In this document: piece after piece, positions 16,828-26,596 of the stretch
Numbering within the stretch: the first letter of the stretch is position 1
Layout of the letters: every line of letters starts with the position of its first letter
From: Bacteroidales bacterium
Lineage (GTDB): Bacteria; Bacteroidota; Bacteroidia; Bacteroidales; GWA2-32-17
DNA length: 39,234 nucleotides
NCBI GenBank assembly: GCA_026417155.1
Contig: JAOADU010000028.1
Location: forward strand, 1 to 39,234
Direction of reading: 5' to 3'
The notes under the pieces: generated by a model
Database searches by the model: none
The model's input: the letters and a program-made list of their open reading frames with translations, nothing else
Told to the model about the DNA's origin: nothing
Program-made: the position numbers and the translations under genes

Positions 16828-18240
16828 TTATTTTCTTATTAAATGTTTAAAGATAAACCAAATGCAAAGAATAGCAGTAATAATCATGCCAAATGTATAA
16901 GAAGTTGTTTTATTCAGTGAAAAACCTTCGGGTGCTATTAATAGATATGTTGTAACAACTGCCGTCATAAATACAGCTGGAATTAGAGTAATGAAAAAAA
17001 ACTTTTTTTGTCTTACAAGAAATATCGTAATTGTCCACAAAACAATTGTTGCCAATGTTTGATTTGCCCAGGCCATATAACGCCAAATGATATCGAAATT
17101 TATTTGTGTTAATAAGAACCCACCTAAAAAGAGAAAAAAAGATATTATCAATCGGTTTTTTATAGATTTCTGCGGTATTTTGATTACATCGGCAACAATA
17201 AGTCGTGCACTCCTAAAGGCAGTATCACCACTGGTAATGGGTGCTGCCACAACCCCCAATAAAGCTAAGACGCTACCTACCGTTCCTAATAATTGCACCG
17301 TAATCTCATTAACTGCCCATGCTGCATTTCCATTATGGGCAGCCATAATAGCGTTGAGCTGAGAAACCCCGCCCCAAAAACTCATACCTACTGCAGCCCA
17401 TATCAAAGCTACCAAGCCCTCGACCACCATTGCCCCGTAAAACACTCGACGCCCATACTTTTCATTACTGATACACCTTGCCATCATCGGAGACTGAGTA
17501 GCATGAAAACCCGAAATTGCCCCACAAGCTATGGTAATGAACATTAAAGGAAAAATAGGAAATTTTTCAGCATTTTCGTGCATATTAGTCAACGTCAATT
17601 CTGGAATAGGAAGACCATTCCATATCATTGCTCCCAAAACCGACACTGCCATAAATATTAAAGCAAAACCAAAAATAGGATAAAAGCGTCCAATAATTTT
17701 ATCTATTGGCAATAATGTTGCAGCTATGTAATATATGAATATTAGGGTAGCCCAAAAAGAAATTCCCAATTGTCCTGACGATATACCATCTAATATTTTT
17801 GCTGGTCCTGTTACAAAAACTGCACCCACCATTATCATCATTATTACGACAAAAACACGCATAATTTGTTTCATCGCTTTACCCATATAAGTGCCAACAA
17901 TTTCGGTTATTGATGCTCCCTGATGCCTTAATGATATCATTCCGGAAAAATAATCATGAACAGCACCAGCCAATATGTTTCCAAATACAATCCATAAAAA
18001 AGCTACGGGTCCCCACATAGCTCCGGCAATTGCTCCAAAAATAGGTCCCAAGCCGGCTATATTCAAAAATTGAATTAAAAATATCTTAGTCCATGGTAAT
18101 GCTACATAGTCAACTCCATCGCTTTGACTTATGGCTGGAGTAACATTCTGGCTGTTGCTACCAAAAATTTTATCTACTAAGCGAGAATAAAACCAATAAC
18201 CACCAAATAATAATAAAATTGAAACAATAAAAGTTATCAT
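16828..18240 (-). CDS. CstA-type carbon starvation/peptide transporter
   Basis: The 470-residue inner-membrane protein matches the short Bacteroidota form of CstA (the E. coli protein is about 700 residues). It has about thirteen helices and the conserved stretches FLNIAGLGPIFGAIAGAMWGP, GAVHDYFSGMISLRHQG, and ISGFHATQSPMMARCISNE. CstA proteins import pyruvate or peptides under carbon limitation. Its ATG overlaps the addA stop by 4 bp (ATGA) and addB follows 3 bp later, so it lies between the two subunits of a DNA-repair nuclease, an unexpected place. The transporter call is firm; its substrate and any link to repair are unknown. Confidence 0.88.
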   Translation of the reverse strand: MITFIVSILLLFGGYWFYSRLVDKIFGSNSQNVTPAISQSDGVDYVALPWTKIFLIQFLNIAGLGPIFGAIAGAMWGPVAFLWIVFGNILAGAVHDYFSGMISLRHQGASITEIVGTYMGKAMKQIMRVFVVIMMIMVGAVFVTGPAKILDGISSGQLGISFWATLIFIYYIAATLLPIDKIIGRFYPIFGFALIFMAVSVLGAMIWNGLPIPELTLTNMHENAEKFPIFPLMFITIACGAISGFHATQSPMMARCISNEKYGRRVFYGAMVVEGLVALIWAAVGMSFWGGVSQLNAIMAAHNGNAAWAVNEITVQLLGTVGSVLALLGVVAAPITSGDTAFRSARLIVADVIKIPQKSIKNRLIISFFLFLGGFLLTQINFDIIWRYMAWANQTLATIVLWTITIFLVRQKKFFFITLIPAVFMTAVVTTYLLIAPEGFSLNKTTSYTFGMIITAILCIWFIFKHLIRK

Positions 18241-21200
18241 ACGCTAACTTCTTTATATTCATTGGTCTCTACGTAAATTAAATATGCTTTTACATTTTTA
18301 TAATTTAACTGTTTTAGTAACTGGCAATATTCCGATATTTGTTTATAGCTTGCTTCAACTTCAATTGTACTTGCTTTAAAATCGACAACAATTACAGATT
18401 CGTCGAATATAAATATTTTATCGGGTCTCCTAATCTCATTTATATTGTATATATTGCGTTCGCTGTATATTTTTTTTGCTGTTTTTAACCATCTTATTAT
18501 TAAACTTTCGGGCGAAAACAGTTTGTTAAGTTTTTCCATTATATTATTATGCAAATCATCTGAAACTTGATATTCATTTAAAACCTTTTTTGCAACATTT
18601 TGCCATTGCGTTGATTGAACTTGTTCCAATATAGCATGAATAATTTCACCATATATTTGTTGATCACTTTTCTGAAAATTTTCGCTTTGCTTTACTATAA
18701 GGTTTCTATTTTCATTAAAGTAAAGAACATCTTTTGTATTAAATGAAAAATCTTTTATTATATCTAAAGAAAACGAATCACGATTTGATAAACTACCTAA
18801 CTCAAATGTATTTTGATTTTTGTAAAAATCATCTATTTTACAATTAATACCATTGACATTAATTTCTGCATTTTTAAAATCATTATTATCAAAAATCTCT
18901 TTTACTTTTTTTCCAATACCTTTATTATAAACTTTAGCAATCATAGCATATTTAGCTCGTGTAAATGCCACATACAAAAGATTAGTATCGTCAATTTCTT
19001 TCTTTTCTTGCTCTTTACAATAACAATCTTTGAAAATAGTATGCTCAAGATCTTTTTTCATGGTAAGAAAAAGTATAGGCAATTCATTCTTAATTGTGGA
19101 ACATGCGTTTTCTACCCATAAGTAATCAGGATTTAGGTTGTTTGCTTTAGAATCCCAGCTAATTGAAGGTATTATCACGGCATCGAATTGCAATCCTTTC
19201 GAGCTATGAATGGTTTCAATAAATATGCCTTTTTCCTTTCCTGTTAGCTGTATAGTGTTATTACGACCCTCGTCGAAATACCATGCAATAAAAGCTAAGT
19301 CGCTGCCAAAAAATTGCAATGTCGAGTCGGCTAACATCGAAATAAAATGGTTGTAAAATATTAATTCTCCAACAGGGAAATTAACATGTTTTGATAATTG
19401 CGAATACATTAATTCTACTTTTGTAAGCAACGAGCTATATTTATGTTCTTCAAGTTTTTTAACAATGGTATCAACTATGTCCGAATTATTAGGTTTAATA
19501 AGTTCGGATGCTGCATAAAAACTAAGAGATGACGATGTATAAAAATAATGTAAAATGTGCATGATGCTTTCAACAACAATTGAATTTTTTAATGTTATAC
19601 TCTCTTTAGAAATAATGGGCACTTGGTTAGTTATATTCTTTTCTTGAGTTAATAACTGAAATACTTCCTGAGCCTCTATATTTTTACGAACTAATATACC
19701 TATTTGCTGATAATTTTTGTTGATTAGTTCCTGCACTTCATTAATCAACCATCTATATCTACCATTTTTCTCCTCATCATCCAAAGATTCTTGACTAATC
19801 GAATCGGCTTTTTCTTCAAAGAGTATTTTTACATACCCATCGTTGCTTTCACTTTTATTTGGATATAGCTGTTTTACATCACTGAAATTATTTTTCAATG
19901 ACTCGTTATTGGCAAAATACTGAAAAAAGATGTTATTAAATTCGATAATGTTTTTACACGAACGCCAATTTTTATCGAGTTTTTTAGATATTAATTGTGG
20001 ATAGTCTTTTTTTAATTGGGAATTCATAAGCTCCCATTCGCCATTACGCCATCGGTATATAGCCTGTTTAATATCGCCTACCATAATTGCTTTTATTCCC
20101 GATGCATTATTCGAAAGACTTTCATCTATCAGTGGTTTAATCACATTATATTGCAGTGTTGAAGTATCTTGAAATTCGTCTATTAAAAAATATTCGTATT
20201 TTATTCCAAGTTTTTCGTAAATAAAAAGATAATTTTCTTTAATGAAATCAATTATTATTTTTGCAATATCCGATAATAACAATTGCGAATTGTTTTTTTT
20301 ATATTCGTCTAATACCTGTACTACTTTATGAATAAGCCCTATGTTGAAAATATTCTCTTTAATTATTCTGTAAGTTTCATATTTTATAGCATTGTCGTTT
20401 AAATATGTACTAATTTCATGGCTTAATTTTTCAAATTCTTCTTCATACTGTTTAAAGTTACCAACATTTTTTTTATCTTTAGCAAACCATTCTTTCTGAT
20501 TGAAAAAATTTTCAAGCGAATTAGTTTTAATATCCGTTATTTTATCTCCTTTTTCGAATTTTGAAAACTTATTTTCAAAAACATTTGCAAATCCTCTATT
20601 CCCATTTTTAAAGTTTTCAATATTCAGATTGGCTTTATTTCGCAGATCTTTAAATTTTTGTGAAAAGTTATTAATTTGCTGTACAAATTCGTCCATAAAC
20701 TCATCAAGAGTATTCTTAATATATTCATAATCAAAAATTTTTTTTTCTTTGAAAATATCCTGATGAAAATAAAAGAATTCTTTATTAATTTCTTTTGCTA
20801 GTTGAATGATTTCGTTTTTTATTTGTACATTTTTATCTACCGAACTTCTATAAGCAATAAATTCACTAATCCATTCTAATATTGTATTTTCAGTATTTTC
20901 GTTTAATAGAAATTCTTCGACTGCTTTTTCAATAAGGGGGTCTATTTCAATGATAAGATCATAATTGGCATTGAATCCTATTTCGAATAACGATGATGCT
21001 AAAATTTTTTGCAGAAAGCTATCAATAGTCAAAACCGAAAAATTGTAATAATGAAATAATATATGTTGAAAAACCTTTTGAGATGTTAATTTTAGTTCAT
21101 TTACGTCGTTTATTTTTTCATTAAATTCCTGTTCAACAAAATTTGTATATTCACGAATGGTTTCTTCGTTTCCTTTGGCTAATTTATGTAATTTTTCTAA

Positions 21201-21359
21201 AATACGATTTTTCTTTTCATTGACTGCCGCATTTGTAAACGTAAGTGCCAGTATTTTTTCATAATTTTTTTCATCTTGTAGAGCTATGTAAATATAAAAC
21301 ATAGTAATATAAAAAGTCTTGCCGCTACCTGCTGAAGATGAAACAACTTGCAATGACAT
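18237..21359 (-). CDS. AddA-like UvrD-family helicase/nuclease
   Basis: The 1040-residue protein is a superfamily 1A helicase with a C-terminal RecB-type nuclease, the AddA side of an AddAB complex that resects double-strand ends for RecA loading. Helicase motifs appear in order: SSSAGSGKT (7-15, Walker A), LALTFTNAAVNEKKNRI (Ia), FLIDEFQDTS (Walker B), GDIKQAIYRWR (III), a conserved arginine in KKLDKNWRSCKN (IV), ETIHSSKGLQFDAVIIP (V) and LLYVAFTRAKYAM (VI). The nuclease end has RRPDKIFIF (Asp980) and VIVVDFKAS (Asp993, Lys995). It starts 1 bp after gmk and overlaps cstA by 4 bp. Confidence 0.9.
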   Translation of the reverse strand: MSLQVVSSSAGSGKTFYITMFYIYIALQDEKNYEKILALTFTNAAVNEKKNRILEKLHKLAKGNEETIREYTNFVEQEFNEKINDVNELKLTSQKVFQHILFHYYNFSVLTIDSFLQKILASSLFEIGFNANYDLIIEIDPLIEKAVEEFLLNENTENTILEWISEFIAYRSSVDKNVQIKNEIIQLAKEINKEFFYFHQDIFKEKKIFDYEYIKNTLDEFMDEFVQQINNFSQKFKDLRNKANLNIENFKNGNRGFANVFENKFSKFEKGDKITDIKTNSLENFFNQKEWFAKDKKNVGNFKQYEEEFEKLSHEISTYLNDNAIKYETYRIIKENIFNIGLIHKVVQVLDEYKKNNSQLLLSDIAKIIIDFIKENYLFIYEKLGIKYEYFLIDEFQDTSTLQYNVIKPLIDESLSNNASGIKAIMVGDIKQAIYRWRNGEWELMNSQLKKDYPQLISKKLDKNWRSCKNIIEFNNIFFQYFANNESLKNNFSDVKQLYPNKSESNDGYVKILFEEKADSISQESLDDEEKNGRYRWLINEVQELINKNYQQIGILVRKNIEAQEVFQLLTQEKNITNQVPIISKESITLKNSIVVESIMHILHYFYTSSSLSFYAASELIKPNNSDIVDTIVKKLEEHKYSSLLTKVELMYSQLSKHVNFPVGELIFYNHFISMLADSTLQFFGSDLAFIAWYFDEGRNNTIQLTGKEKGIFIETIHSSKGLQFDAVIIPSISWDSKANNLNPDYLWVENACSTIKNELPILFLTMKKDLEHTIFKDCYCKEQEKKEIDDTNLLYVAFTRAKYAMIAKVYNKGIGKKVKEIFDNNDFKNAEINVNGINCKIDDFYKNQNTFELGSLSNRDSFSLDIIKDFSFNTKDVLYFNENRNLIVKQSENFQKSDQQIYGEIIHAILEQVQSTQWQNVAKKVLNEYQVSDDLHNNIMEKLNKLFSPESLIIRWLKTAKKIYSERNIYNINEIRRPDKIFIFDESVIVVDFKASTIEVEASYKQISEYCQLLKQLNYKNVKAYLIYVETNEYKEVSV

Positions 21360-21360
21360 A

Positions 21361-21933
21361 TCATTTATTTTGCATTAACCAATTATTTATAATTTCAGTA
21401 ATTTTATATTGTGCTTGTTTTAAATCATCATTAATTACAACCTCATCAAATTGTGTTTGAAAAGTCATTTCGTACACTGCTTTTTCAATTCTTGTTTTTA
21501 AACTTTCTTCCGTTTCAGTTCCTCTTTTTTTTAATCTTTCAGCTAACACTTCTATATTTGGTGGACTAATAAATACTGATAAAGCATTGTCTTTAAAAAT
21601 TCTTTTCAGGTTTATTCCGCCCTTAACATCCACATCAAATAACACTATTTTACCTTTATTCCAAATTCTTTCTAACTCTGATCGCAAAGTACCATAGAAA
21701 CAACCTGGATAAACTTCTTCCCATTCAACAAATTCGTTATTTTCTATTCGTTTTTTAAACTCTTCTTGTGTGATAAAATAATAATCTTTTCCTTCCATTT
21801 CGTTGGGTCTTGGTTTTCTGCTAGTAGCCGATATACTAAATTCCATCTGCGGAAATTTCTCTAAAATGTATTGCACTAAGGTTGTTTTTCCAGCTCCCGA
21901 TGGTGCCGAAATAATAACTACTTTGTTTATCAT
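21361..21933 (-). CDS. gmk: Guanylate kinase
   Basis: The 190-residue enzyme phosphorylates GMP to GDP with ATP. It has the P-loop SAPSGAGKTT (9-18), the GMP-binding SISATSRKPRPNEMEGKDYYFI, and the VLFDVDVKGG core strand. Length is typical. It follows yicC by 3 bp and precedes addA by 1 bp. The yicC-gmk pairing is common across bacteria, and with ndk upstream this part of the operon covers the two steps GMP to GDP to GTP. Confidence 0.95.
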   Translation of the reverse strand: MINKVVIISAPSGAGKTTLVQYILEKFPQMEFSISATSRKPRPNEMEGKDYYFITQEEFKKRIENNEFVEWEEVYPGCFYGTLRSELERIWNKGKIVLFDVDVKGGINLKRIFKDNALSVFISPPNIEVLAERLKKRGTETEESLKTRIEKAVYEMTFQTQFDEVVINDDLKQAQYKITEIINNWLMQNK

Positions 21934-21936
21934 AAT

Positions 21937-22815
21937 TTACAGTATGTTCATCAACTGCTCTTTTATTTTCTCGAGTTCATCTTTCATCATCACTACAATT
22001 TGCTGAATATTAAAATCCTGAGCCTTGGCACCTAAAGTATTTATTTCTCTGGTTAATTCTTGTGCTATAAACATTAATTTTTTGCCCGCTAGTGGTTCAT
22101 TAGCAGCAACTTCTTTAAAATACTTACAATGTGATCGAACACGAACTTTCTCTTCTGTAATATCAAGTTTTTCGATATAATACACAAGTTCTTGCTCAAA
22201 CCTATTCCAATCTACATTTTGATTAAAATGTAATTCATTAAAAGAAGCTATGATGCGATTTTTTAAATTCTCTAATCGTTCATGCTCGTATGGTTTAATT
22301 TTTTCAAGGCTTTGTTCTATAATATTTAATCGTTCTAAAATATCGTTAATTAAATTTTTGCCTTCTTGTTGGCGAAATTCTTTTACTTTTTGAGCACCCA
22401 ATTCTAACAACTGAATTATAGTATTTTTCTCTTTTTCATTAATTTGTACTGATGTGTTTTGTATTACATCTGGCATTCGTACAATAATAGCAAACCAATC
22501 GGGCTCATAATCCGTAATTGACAATTCTTTTTTTATTTCCCAAAGCGACTCATAGTAATTTTTAAATAATGCTTTATTTATTACTGCCGTTGCAGGCATA
22601 TTTATCCATTCAATATTTATGGTAACATCTATTTTGCCACGGACTAATTCTTTAGAAAAGATATTACGAATGGCTTGTTCCAGCTCTTTATAAATATAAG
22701 GCAAACGAACATTAAAGTCGAATGATTTGCTATTTAATGATTTAATATCAATATGAACAATTTTATCTTCCAAGACTTCTGATAAATGACAGAAGCCTGT
22801 CATTGAAACTTGCAT
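21937..22815 (-). CDS. YicC family endoribonuclease
   Basis: The 292-residue protein carries both YicC signatures: MTGFCHLSEVL at the N-terminus (residues 5-15; the family usually has MTGFG) and the C-terminal ITEEKVRVRSHCKYFKEV followed by GKKLMFIAQELTREINTLGAKA, with a helical end (DUF1732 part). YicC proteins are endoribonucleases linked in E. coli to decay of a small RNA. It lies 11 bp after ndk and 3 bp before gmk, the usual partner. Confidence 0.92.
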   Translation of the reverse strand: MQVSMTGFCHLSEVLEDKIVHIDIKSLNSKSFDFNVRLPYIYKELEQAIRNIFSKELVRGKIDVTINIEWINMPATAVINKALFKNYYESLWEIKKELSITDYEPDWFAIIVRMPDVIQNTSVQINEKEKNTIIQLLELGAQKVKEFRQQEGKNLINDILERLNIIEQSLEKIKPYEHERLENLKNRIIASFNELHFNQNVDWNRFEQELVYYIEKLDITEEKVRVRSHCKYFKEVAANEPLAGKKLMFIAQELTREINTLGAKAQDFNIQQIVVMMKDELEKIKEQLMNIL

Positions 22816-22826
22816 GAAAAGTAATT

Positions 22827-23258
22827 TTATGGTTCTTTATAAAATCGTTCTATTTCGGGAAAGAAAAAAGCAGCTTCCCATTGAGCTGTTTCATCGCTAT
22901 CGGAACCATGTACTGCATTTCGTTGTATCGATTCGGCAAAACGTTTGCGAATAGTCCCCTCCTCTGCTTTTGCTGGATCTGTTGCTCCAATAAGTTTTCG
23001 ATAGTCTTCCACTGCATTTTCTTTCTGCAAAATGGCTGCAACTATAGGTCCCGACGACATAAAGTCAATAAGACTTTCATAAAATGGCTTATCTTTATGC
23101 ACTGCATAAAACTTGGCCGCACTATCTTTTGATAATCTCATCATCTTTAGCGACACAATATGAAACCCCGCCTGATTTATCATAGCTAAAATTTCGCCTA
23201 TGTGCTCGTTTTTTACCGCACCAGGTTTAATCATGGTAAATGTTATATCTCCTGCCAT
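22827..23258 (-). CDS. ndk: Nucleoside diphosphate kinase
   Basis: The 143-residue enzyme transfers phosphate from NTPs to NDPs through a phosphohistidine. The N-terminal [19 protein letters not shown] and the active-site RNAVHGSDS (His117) are intact. Length and motifs are standard. It is the first gene of the ndk-yicC-gmk-addA-cstA-addB-channel operon, with a good promoter just upstream. Confidence 0.95.
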   Translation of the reverse strand: MAGDITFTMIKPGAVKNEHIGEILAMINQAGFHIVSLKMMRLSKDSAAKFYAVHKDKPFYESLIDFMSSGPIVAAILQKENAVEDYRKLIGATDPAKAEEGTIRKRFAESIQRNAVHGSDSDETAQWEAAFFFPEIERFYKEP

Positions 23259-23277
23259 TTTCTTAAATTTTTATTTT

Positions 23278-23309
23278 CAAAAATAAAAAATTGGTAGCAT
23301 CTTTACAAA
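23278..23309 (-). promoter_or_regulatory. Promoter of the ndk operon
   Basis: On the minus strand, TTTG (23306-23309) and TATTTTTG (23278-23285) match the Bacteroidota -33 and -7 boxes with a 20-bp spacer. The -7 box ends 19 bp before the ndk ATG. It overlaps the divergent promoter of the DHH gene. Confidence 0.65.
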
Positions 23310-23318
23310 CTATTTTTG
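23291..23318 (+). promoter_or_regulatory. Promoter of the DHH phosphoesterase operon
   Basis: TTG (23291-23293) and TATTTTTG (23311-23318) fit the -33 and -7 boxes with a 17-bp spacer. The ATG at 23332 lies only 13 bp past the -7 box, so the 5' leader would be a few bases at most. Confidence 0.6.
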
Positions 23319-23331
23319 AGCAATTTTGAAT

Positions 23332-24348
23332 ATGGAAAATGCCATTACTCAGCTTAAATTTTATATCGAACAAAGCCAAAACATTTTAATTGTGGGACAT
23401 AAAAACCCCGATGGCGATACCATTGGAAGTGTACTTGGATTTTATGGTTTATTGAAAAAACTTAATAAAAATGTCGTAGCTATATTCCCCGATGAAGCAC
23501 CAGAATTTTTAAAATGGCTGCCCTTTTACAACGAAATACTTATTTTCGATACCCATGAAAAAAAAATTATTGAATTTTTATCAACAGTAGATCTTATTAT
23601 AGGATTAGATTTTAACGAAAAAATTAGAATGGGTAAAATTGCCGAATTCATTGAACAAATAAATTGTAATAAAGCTATTATTGACCACCATCCTTACCCC
23701 GACCCATTTTTCGATATCATCATTTCTGATGTAGAAGTTAGCTCAACTGCCGAATTGGTTTTTCGATTTATCGAAAGTTGTCAATGGATTAACACTATTG
23801 ATATTAACATCGCAACCTGCATATTTACCGGAATAATGACCGATACTTTGAGCTTCAACGTTAATGCACACAGACCATCGACATATATAACTGCTGCAAA
23901 ATTACTTTCTTTTGGAGTAGATAAAAACGACATACACCAAAAAGTATTTTATAGTTATAGCGAACAACGAATGCGACTTTTGGGATATGCATTACATAAA
24001 AAAATGAAAATTATTCACGAATGGAGTACAGGCTATATCTGGTTAAATAAAGAAGAACTTAAAAATTTCTGTTTTCAAAAAGGCGACAACGAAGGTATTG
24101 TCAATTATCCGCTCAATATAAAAGGAATAAAATTAGCAGCTTTATTTTTAGAAAAAGAAAATTATATCAAAATATCGATGCGTTCTATTGGAAATGTTCC
24201 TGCCAATGAAATTATATCAAAACATTTTGTTGGCGGAGGACATTTAAATGCTGCTGGCGGTGAAGAATATAATTTATCGCTCGAAGATACATTAAAAAAA
24301 TTTGAAAGTATTTTACCATTATATAAAACTTATCTCTTAGAAAAATGA
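23332..24348 (+). CDS. DHH/DHHA1 phosphoesterase (NrnA-like)
   Basis: The protein of about 338 residues has the DHH domain motifs VGHKNPDGDTIGS, GLDFNE and AIIDHHPYP, and the C-terminal DHHA1 motif GGGHLNAAGG. This is the NrnA layout, a cytosolic manganese-dependent enzyme that degrades short RNA oligonucleotides and dephosphorylates pAp. I start at the ATG 23332; an upstream TTG at 23326 is in frame but sits even closer to the -7 box. It overlaps the FKBP gene by 4 bp (ATGA). Confidence 0.88.
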   Translation: MENAITQLKFYIEQSQNILIVGHKNPDGDTIGSVLGFYGLLKKLNKNVVAIFPDEAPEFLKWLPFYNEILIFDTHEKKIIEFLSTVDLIIGLDFNEKIRMGKIAEFIEQINCNKAIIDHHPYPDPFFDIIISDVEVSSTAELVFRFIESCQWINTIDINIATCIFTGIMTDTLSFNVNAHRPSTYITAAKLLSFGVDKNDIHQKVFYSYSEQRMRLLGYALHKKMKIIHEWSTGYIWLNKEELKNFCFQKGDNEGIVNYPLNIKGIKLAALFLEKENYIKISMRSIGNVPANEIISKHFVGGGHLNAAGGEEYNLSLEDTLKKFESILPLYKTYLLEK

Positions 24349-24866
24349 AGCTGTTTTGGTGTTTTTGTATTGTGTTAATTTTAATTTCTTGTCATTCGGA
24401 GAGACCCAAACCAAAAACAGAAGCAGAAGTTTTGGCATACAAAGAGCCTCTTGTAAAGGTAAATCAAATTTTAGTAGATAAAGACTCGTTAAGAATTGCT
24501 CGTTATAATGAACGTAAAAAACTAGGTCTTTCATTGGGCTTGCAAGGTCTATGGTATAAAATAGAACACTTAGGAAAAGGCGATTCGGCCAAACTCAATA
24601 AAGTGGCAAGCATTAAATACAAATTGTATTTGCTCGATAATGGAAAATTGTGTTATTCGAGTGATTCTGCCGGTGTAAAAAGCTTTATTATTGGAAAATC
24701 GGATGTTGAATCGGGATTAGACATTGGTATTCGAATGATGCGTGAAGGCGACAAAGCAATTTTCATTCTACCACCCAATTTAGCACACGGTTTGCTGGGC
24801 GATGGCAATTGTATTCCCCCACGAAGCATTGTTATATACGAAGTTGAATTATTACAAGTAGATTAA
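24345..24866 (+). CDS. FKBP-type peptidyl-prolyl isomerase lipoprotein (GldI-like)
   Basis: The 173-residue protein begins with a lipoprotein signal (lipobox ILISC, Cys16), then a charged spacer and an FKBP domain from about residue 75 to the end, with GLDIGIRMMREGDKAIFILP, a version of the active loop LAHGLLGDGNCIPP, and the final strand IVIYEVELLQV. Such enzymes speed proline isomerisation during folding in the periplasm. In gliding Bacteroidota the similar lipoprotein GldI is needed for motility, and a type IX secretion gene set lies 6 kb downstream. It is coupled to the DHH gene by a 4-bp overlap. Whether it serves type IX secretion here is inference. Confidence 0.85.
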   Translation: MKLFWCFCIVLILISCHSERPKPKTEAEVLAYKEPLVKVNQILVDKDSLRIARYNERKKLGLSLGLQGLWYKIEHLGKGDSAKLNKVASIKYKLYLLDNGKLCYSSDSAGVKSFIIGKSDVESGLDIGIRMMREGDKAIFILPPNLAHGLLGDGNCIPPRSIVIYEVELLQVD

Positions 24867-24869
24867 CTT

Positions 24870-26591
24870 ATGAAACAATTTGTGTTTTTAGCTACATGGT
24901 TTTTACTTTGTACTAAAATAATCGCTCAAAATCTTGTTACATACTTTGAGCAAAGCCAGTACAAAAGAACACCTCGATACGATTCAACTATATGGTTTTG
25001 CAAACAACTTGCACAAAAATGTCATTTTATTCATTACACAACTATTGGTAAAAGCCATGAAGGCAGAGACATCCCATTACTAATTGCTGCGACAAGAAAA
25101 GAATTTACACCCTTAAAAGCTCACAAATCAGGTAAAAACATTGTGCTTATTCAAGCATGTATTCATCCAGGCGAACCCGATGGTAAAGATGCTATATTAT
25201 TATTTTTCAGAGACTTATTGACTAAACCGCACCTTAAAGAATTACTAAATAATAACATTATTCTTTTTATTCCAATATTAAATGTTGACGGGCATGAGCG
25301 ATTCAGTCCATTTAATCGCATTAACCAAAATGGTCCTATTGAAATGGGATGGAGAACAAATGCCCGAAACTTAAATTTGAATCGTGATTATATTAAAGCT
25401 CAATCGCTAGAAATTCAACATTGGCTTAAATTCTTTCATCTATGGAAACCACATTTCTTTATTGATTGCCATACAACCGATGGAGCCGATTATCAATATC
25501 CTATTACTTATGCCTTAGAAGTATATGGAAATATGGACAAAGAAGTTACTTATTGGCAAAAAAATATTTTTCTACAAGAACTACACAAACGAATGGATAC
25601 ATCGGCATATCCTATTTTTAGATATGTTTCATTTAGGAATTGGTACGATTTTGAAAGCGGATTATCGACATGGGTTACACCTCCCTCTTTATCTCAAGGT
25701 TACACGGCATTAGTAAACTGTCCTGGCTTGCTCATCGAAAGCCACATGCTTAAAGATTACAAAACGAGAGTTTTGGGAACATATGAAATAATTAAACAAT
25801 CGTTACAAATCTTATCTAACGAAAAAGAAGCATTACAAAAATTTGCATTTAACGTAACGCATTCCGATTCTTTACATGTAGCTTTCTCGCTCACAAACGA
25901 TAGCACTATGGTTGATTTCAAAGGATTTGAATATGCTATTCGTTACAGTAATTTAACAAAAGGTAAATGGTTTGAATACAGCAATATTCCCAAAGTTCAT
26001 AAATTACCATTGTTCGAAACCTTTATACCTACAAAGACCATAAATGTACCCCAATTTTATATAGTACCTAAAGCATGGGCTTCATTTTTCAAGCATTATT
26101 TTGACTTGCATGACATAAAATACATTGAAACAGATGAAGAACAAGAGATTACTGCAAAATTTTATTCTTTTTCAAATGTCAAGTTGGCATCAACTTCCTA
26201 CGAAAACTGTCAACGAGTACTCAATTTTCAAGTACAAACAATATCAAGAAAAGTTAAATTTCAAAAAGGTTCATTATTGGTATCTACAAACCAACCCAAT
26301 TATCGAATACTTGTTCATTTAATAGAACCCGAAGCACCTGCATCACTTTTTACATTCGGATTTTTTAACTGTATATTTGAACAAAAAGAATATGGCGAAA
26401 CTTACGTTTTAGAACCTTTAGCTCAGAAAATGCTGGAAGATGAAACAATTAAAAAGCAATTTGAAGACTACATCCATAAAAATCCCAATGCAACAAGTTA
26501 TGAAATCTTAAATTGGTTTTACAATAAATCGAAATATGCCGATGAATGGTTAAATGTTTATCCTATAGGTAAAATCTTTACAGAAAAATAA
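24870..26591 (+). CDS. M14 family zinc carboxypeptidase, secreted
   Basis: The 573-residue protein starts with a signal peptide (MKQFVFLATWFLLCTKIIAQ) and an M14 carboxypeptidase domain. The zinc ligands are His99 and Glu102 in IHPGEPDGKDA and His201 in FFIDCHTTDG, with the substrate motif NARNLNLNRDYIKAQ between. A candidate catalytic glutamate is in LLIESHMLKDY near residue 310. A C-terminal half of mixed strands (about 340-573) has no function I recognise. It probably trims peptides or cell-wall material in the periplasm. It starts 3 bp after the FKBP gene and ends 5 bp before the oxidase gene. Confidence 0.85.
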   Translation: MKQFVFLATWFLLCTKIIAQNLVTYFEQSQYKRTPRYDSTIWFCKQLAQKCHFIHYTTIGKSHEGRDIPLLIAATRKEFTPLKAHKSGKNIVLIQACIHPGEPDGKDAILLFFRDLLTKPHLKELLNNNIILFIPILNVDGHERFSPFNRINQNGPIEMGWRTNARNLNLNRDYIKAQSLEIQHWLKFFHLWKPHFFIDCHTTDGADYQYPITYALEVYGNMDKEVTYWQKNIFLQELHKRMDTSAYPIFRYVSFRNWYDFESGLSTWVTPPSLSQGYTALVNCPGLLIESHMLKDYKTRVLGTYEIIKQSLQILSNEKEALQKFAFNVTHSDSLHVAFSLTNDSTMVDFKGFEYAIRYSNLTKGKWFEYSNIPKVHKLPLFETFIPTKTINVPQFYIVPKAWASFFKHYFDLHDIKYIETDEEQEITAKFYSFSNVKLASTSYENCQRVLNFQVQTISRKVKFQKGSLLVSTNQPNYRILVHLIEPEAPASLFTFGFFNCIFEQKEYGETYVLEPLAQKMLEDETIKKQFEDYIHKNPNATSYEILNWFYNKSKYADEWLNVYPIGKIFTEK

Positions 26592-26596
26592 ATCTT

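Noticed and set aside
23326-23331. TTG start for the DHH gene
   Set aside because: It would place the start 7 bp from the -7 box. The ATG at 23332 is the better start, and the two differ by only two residues.
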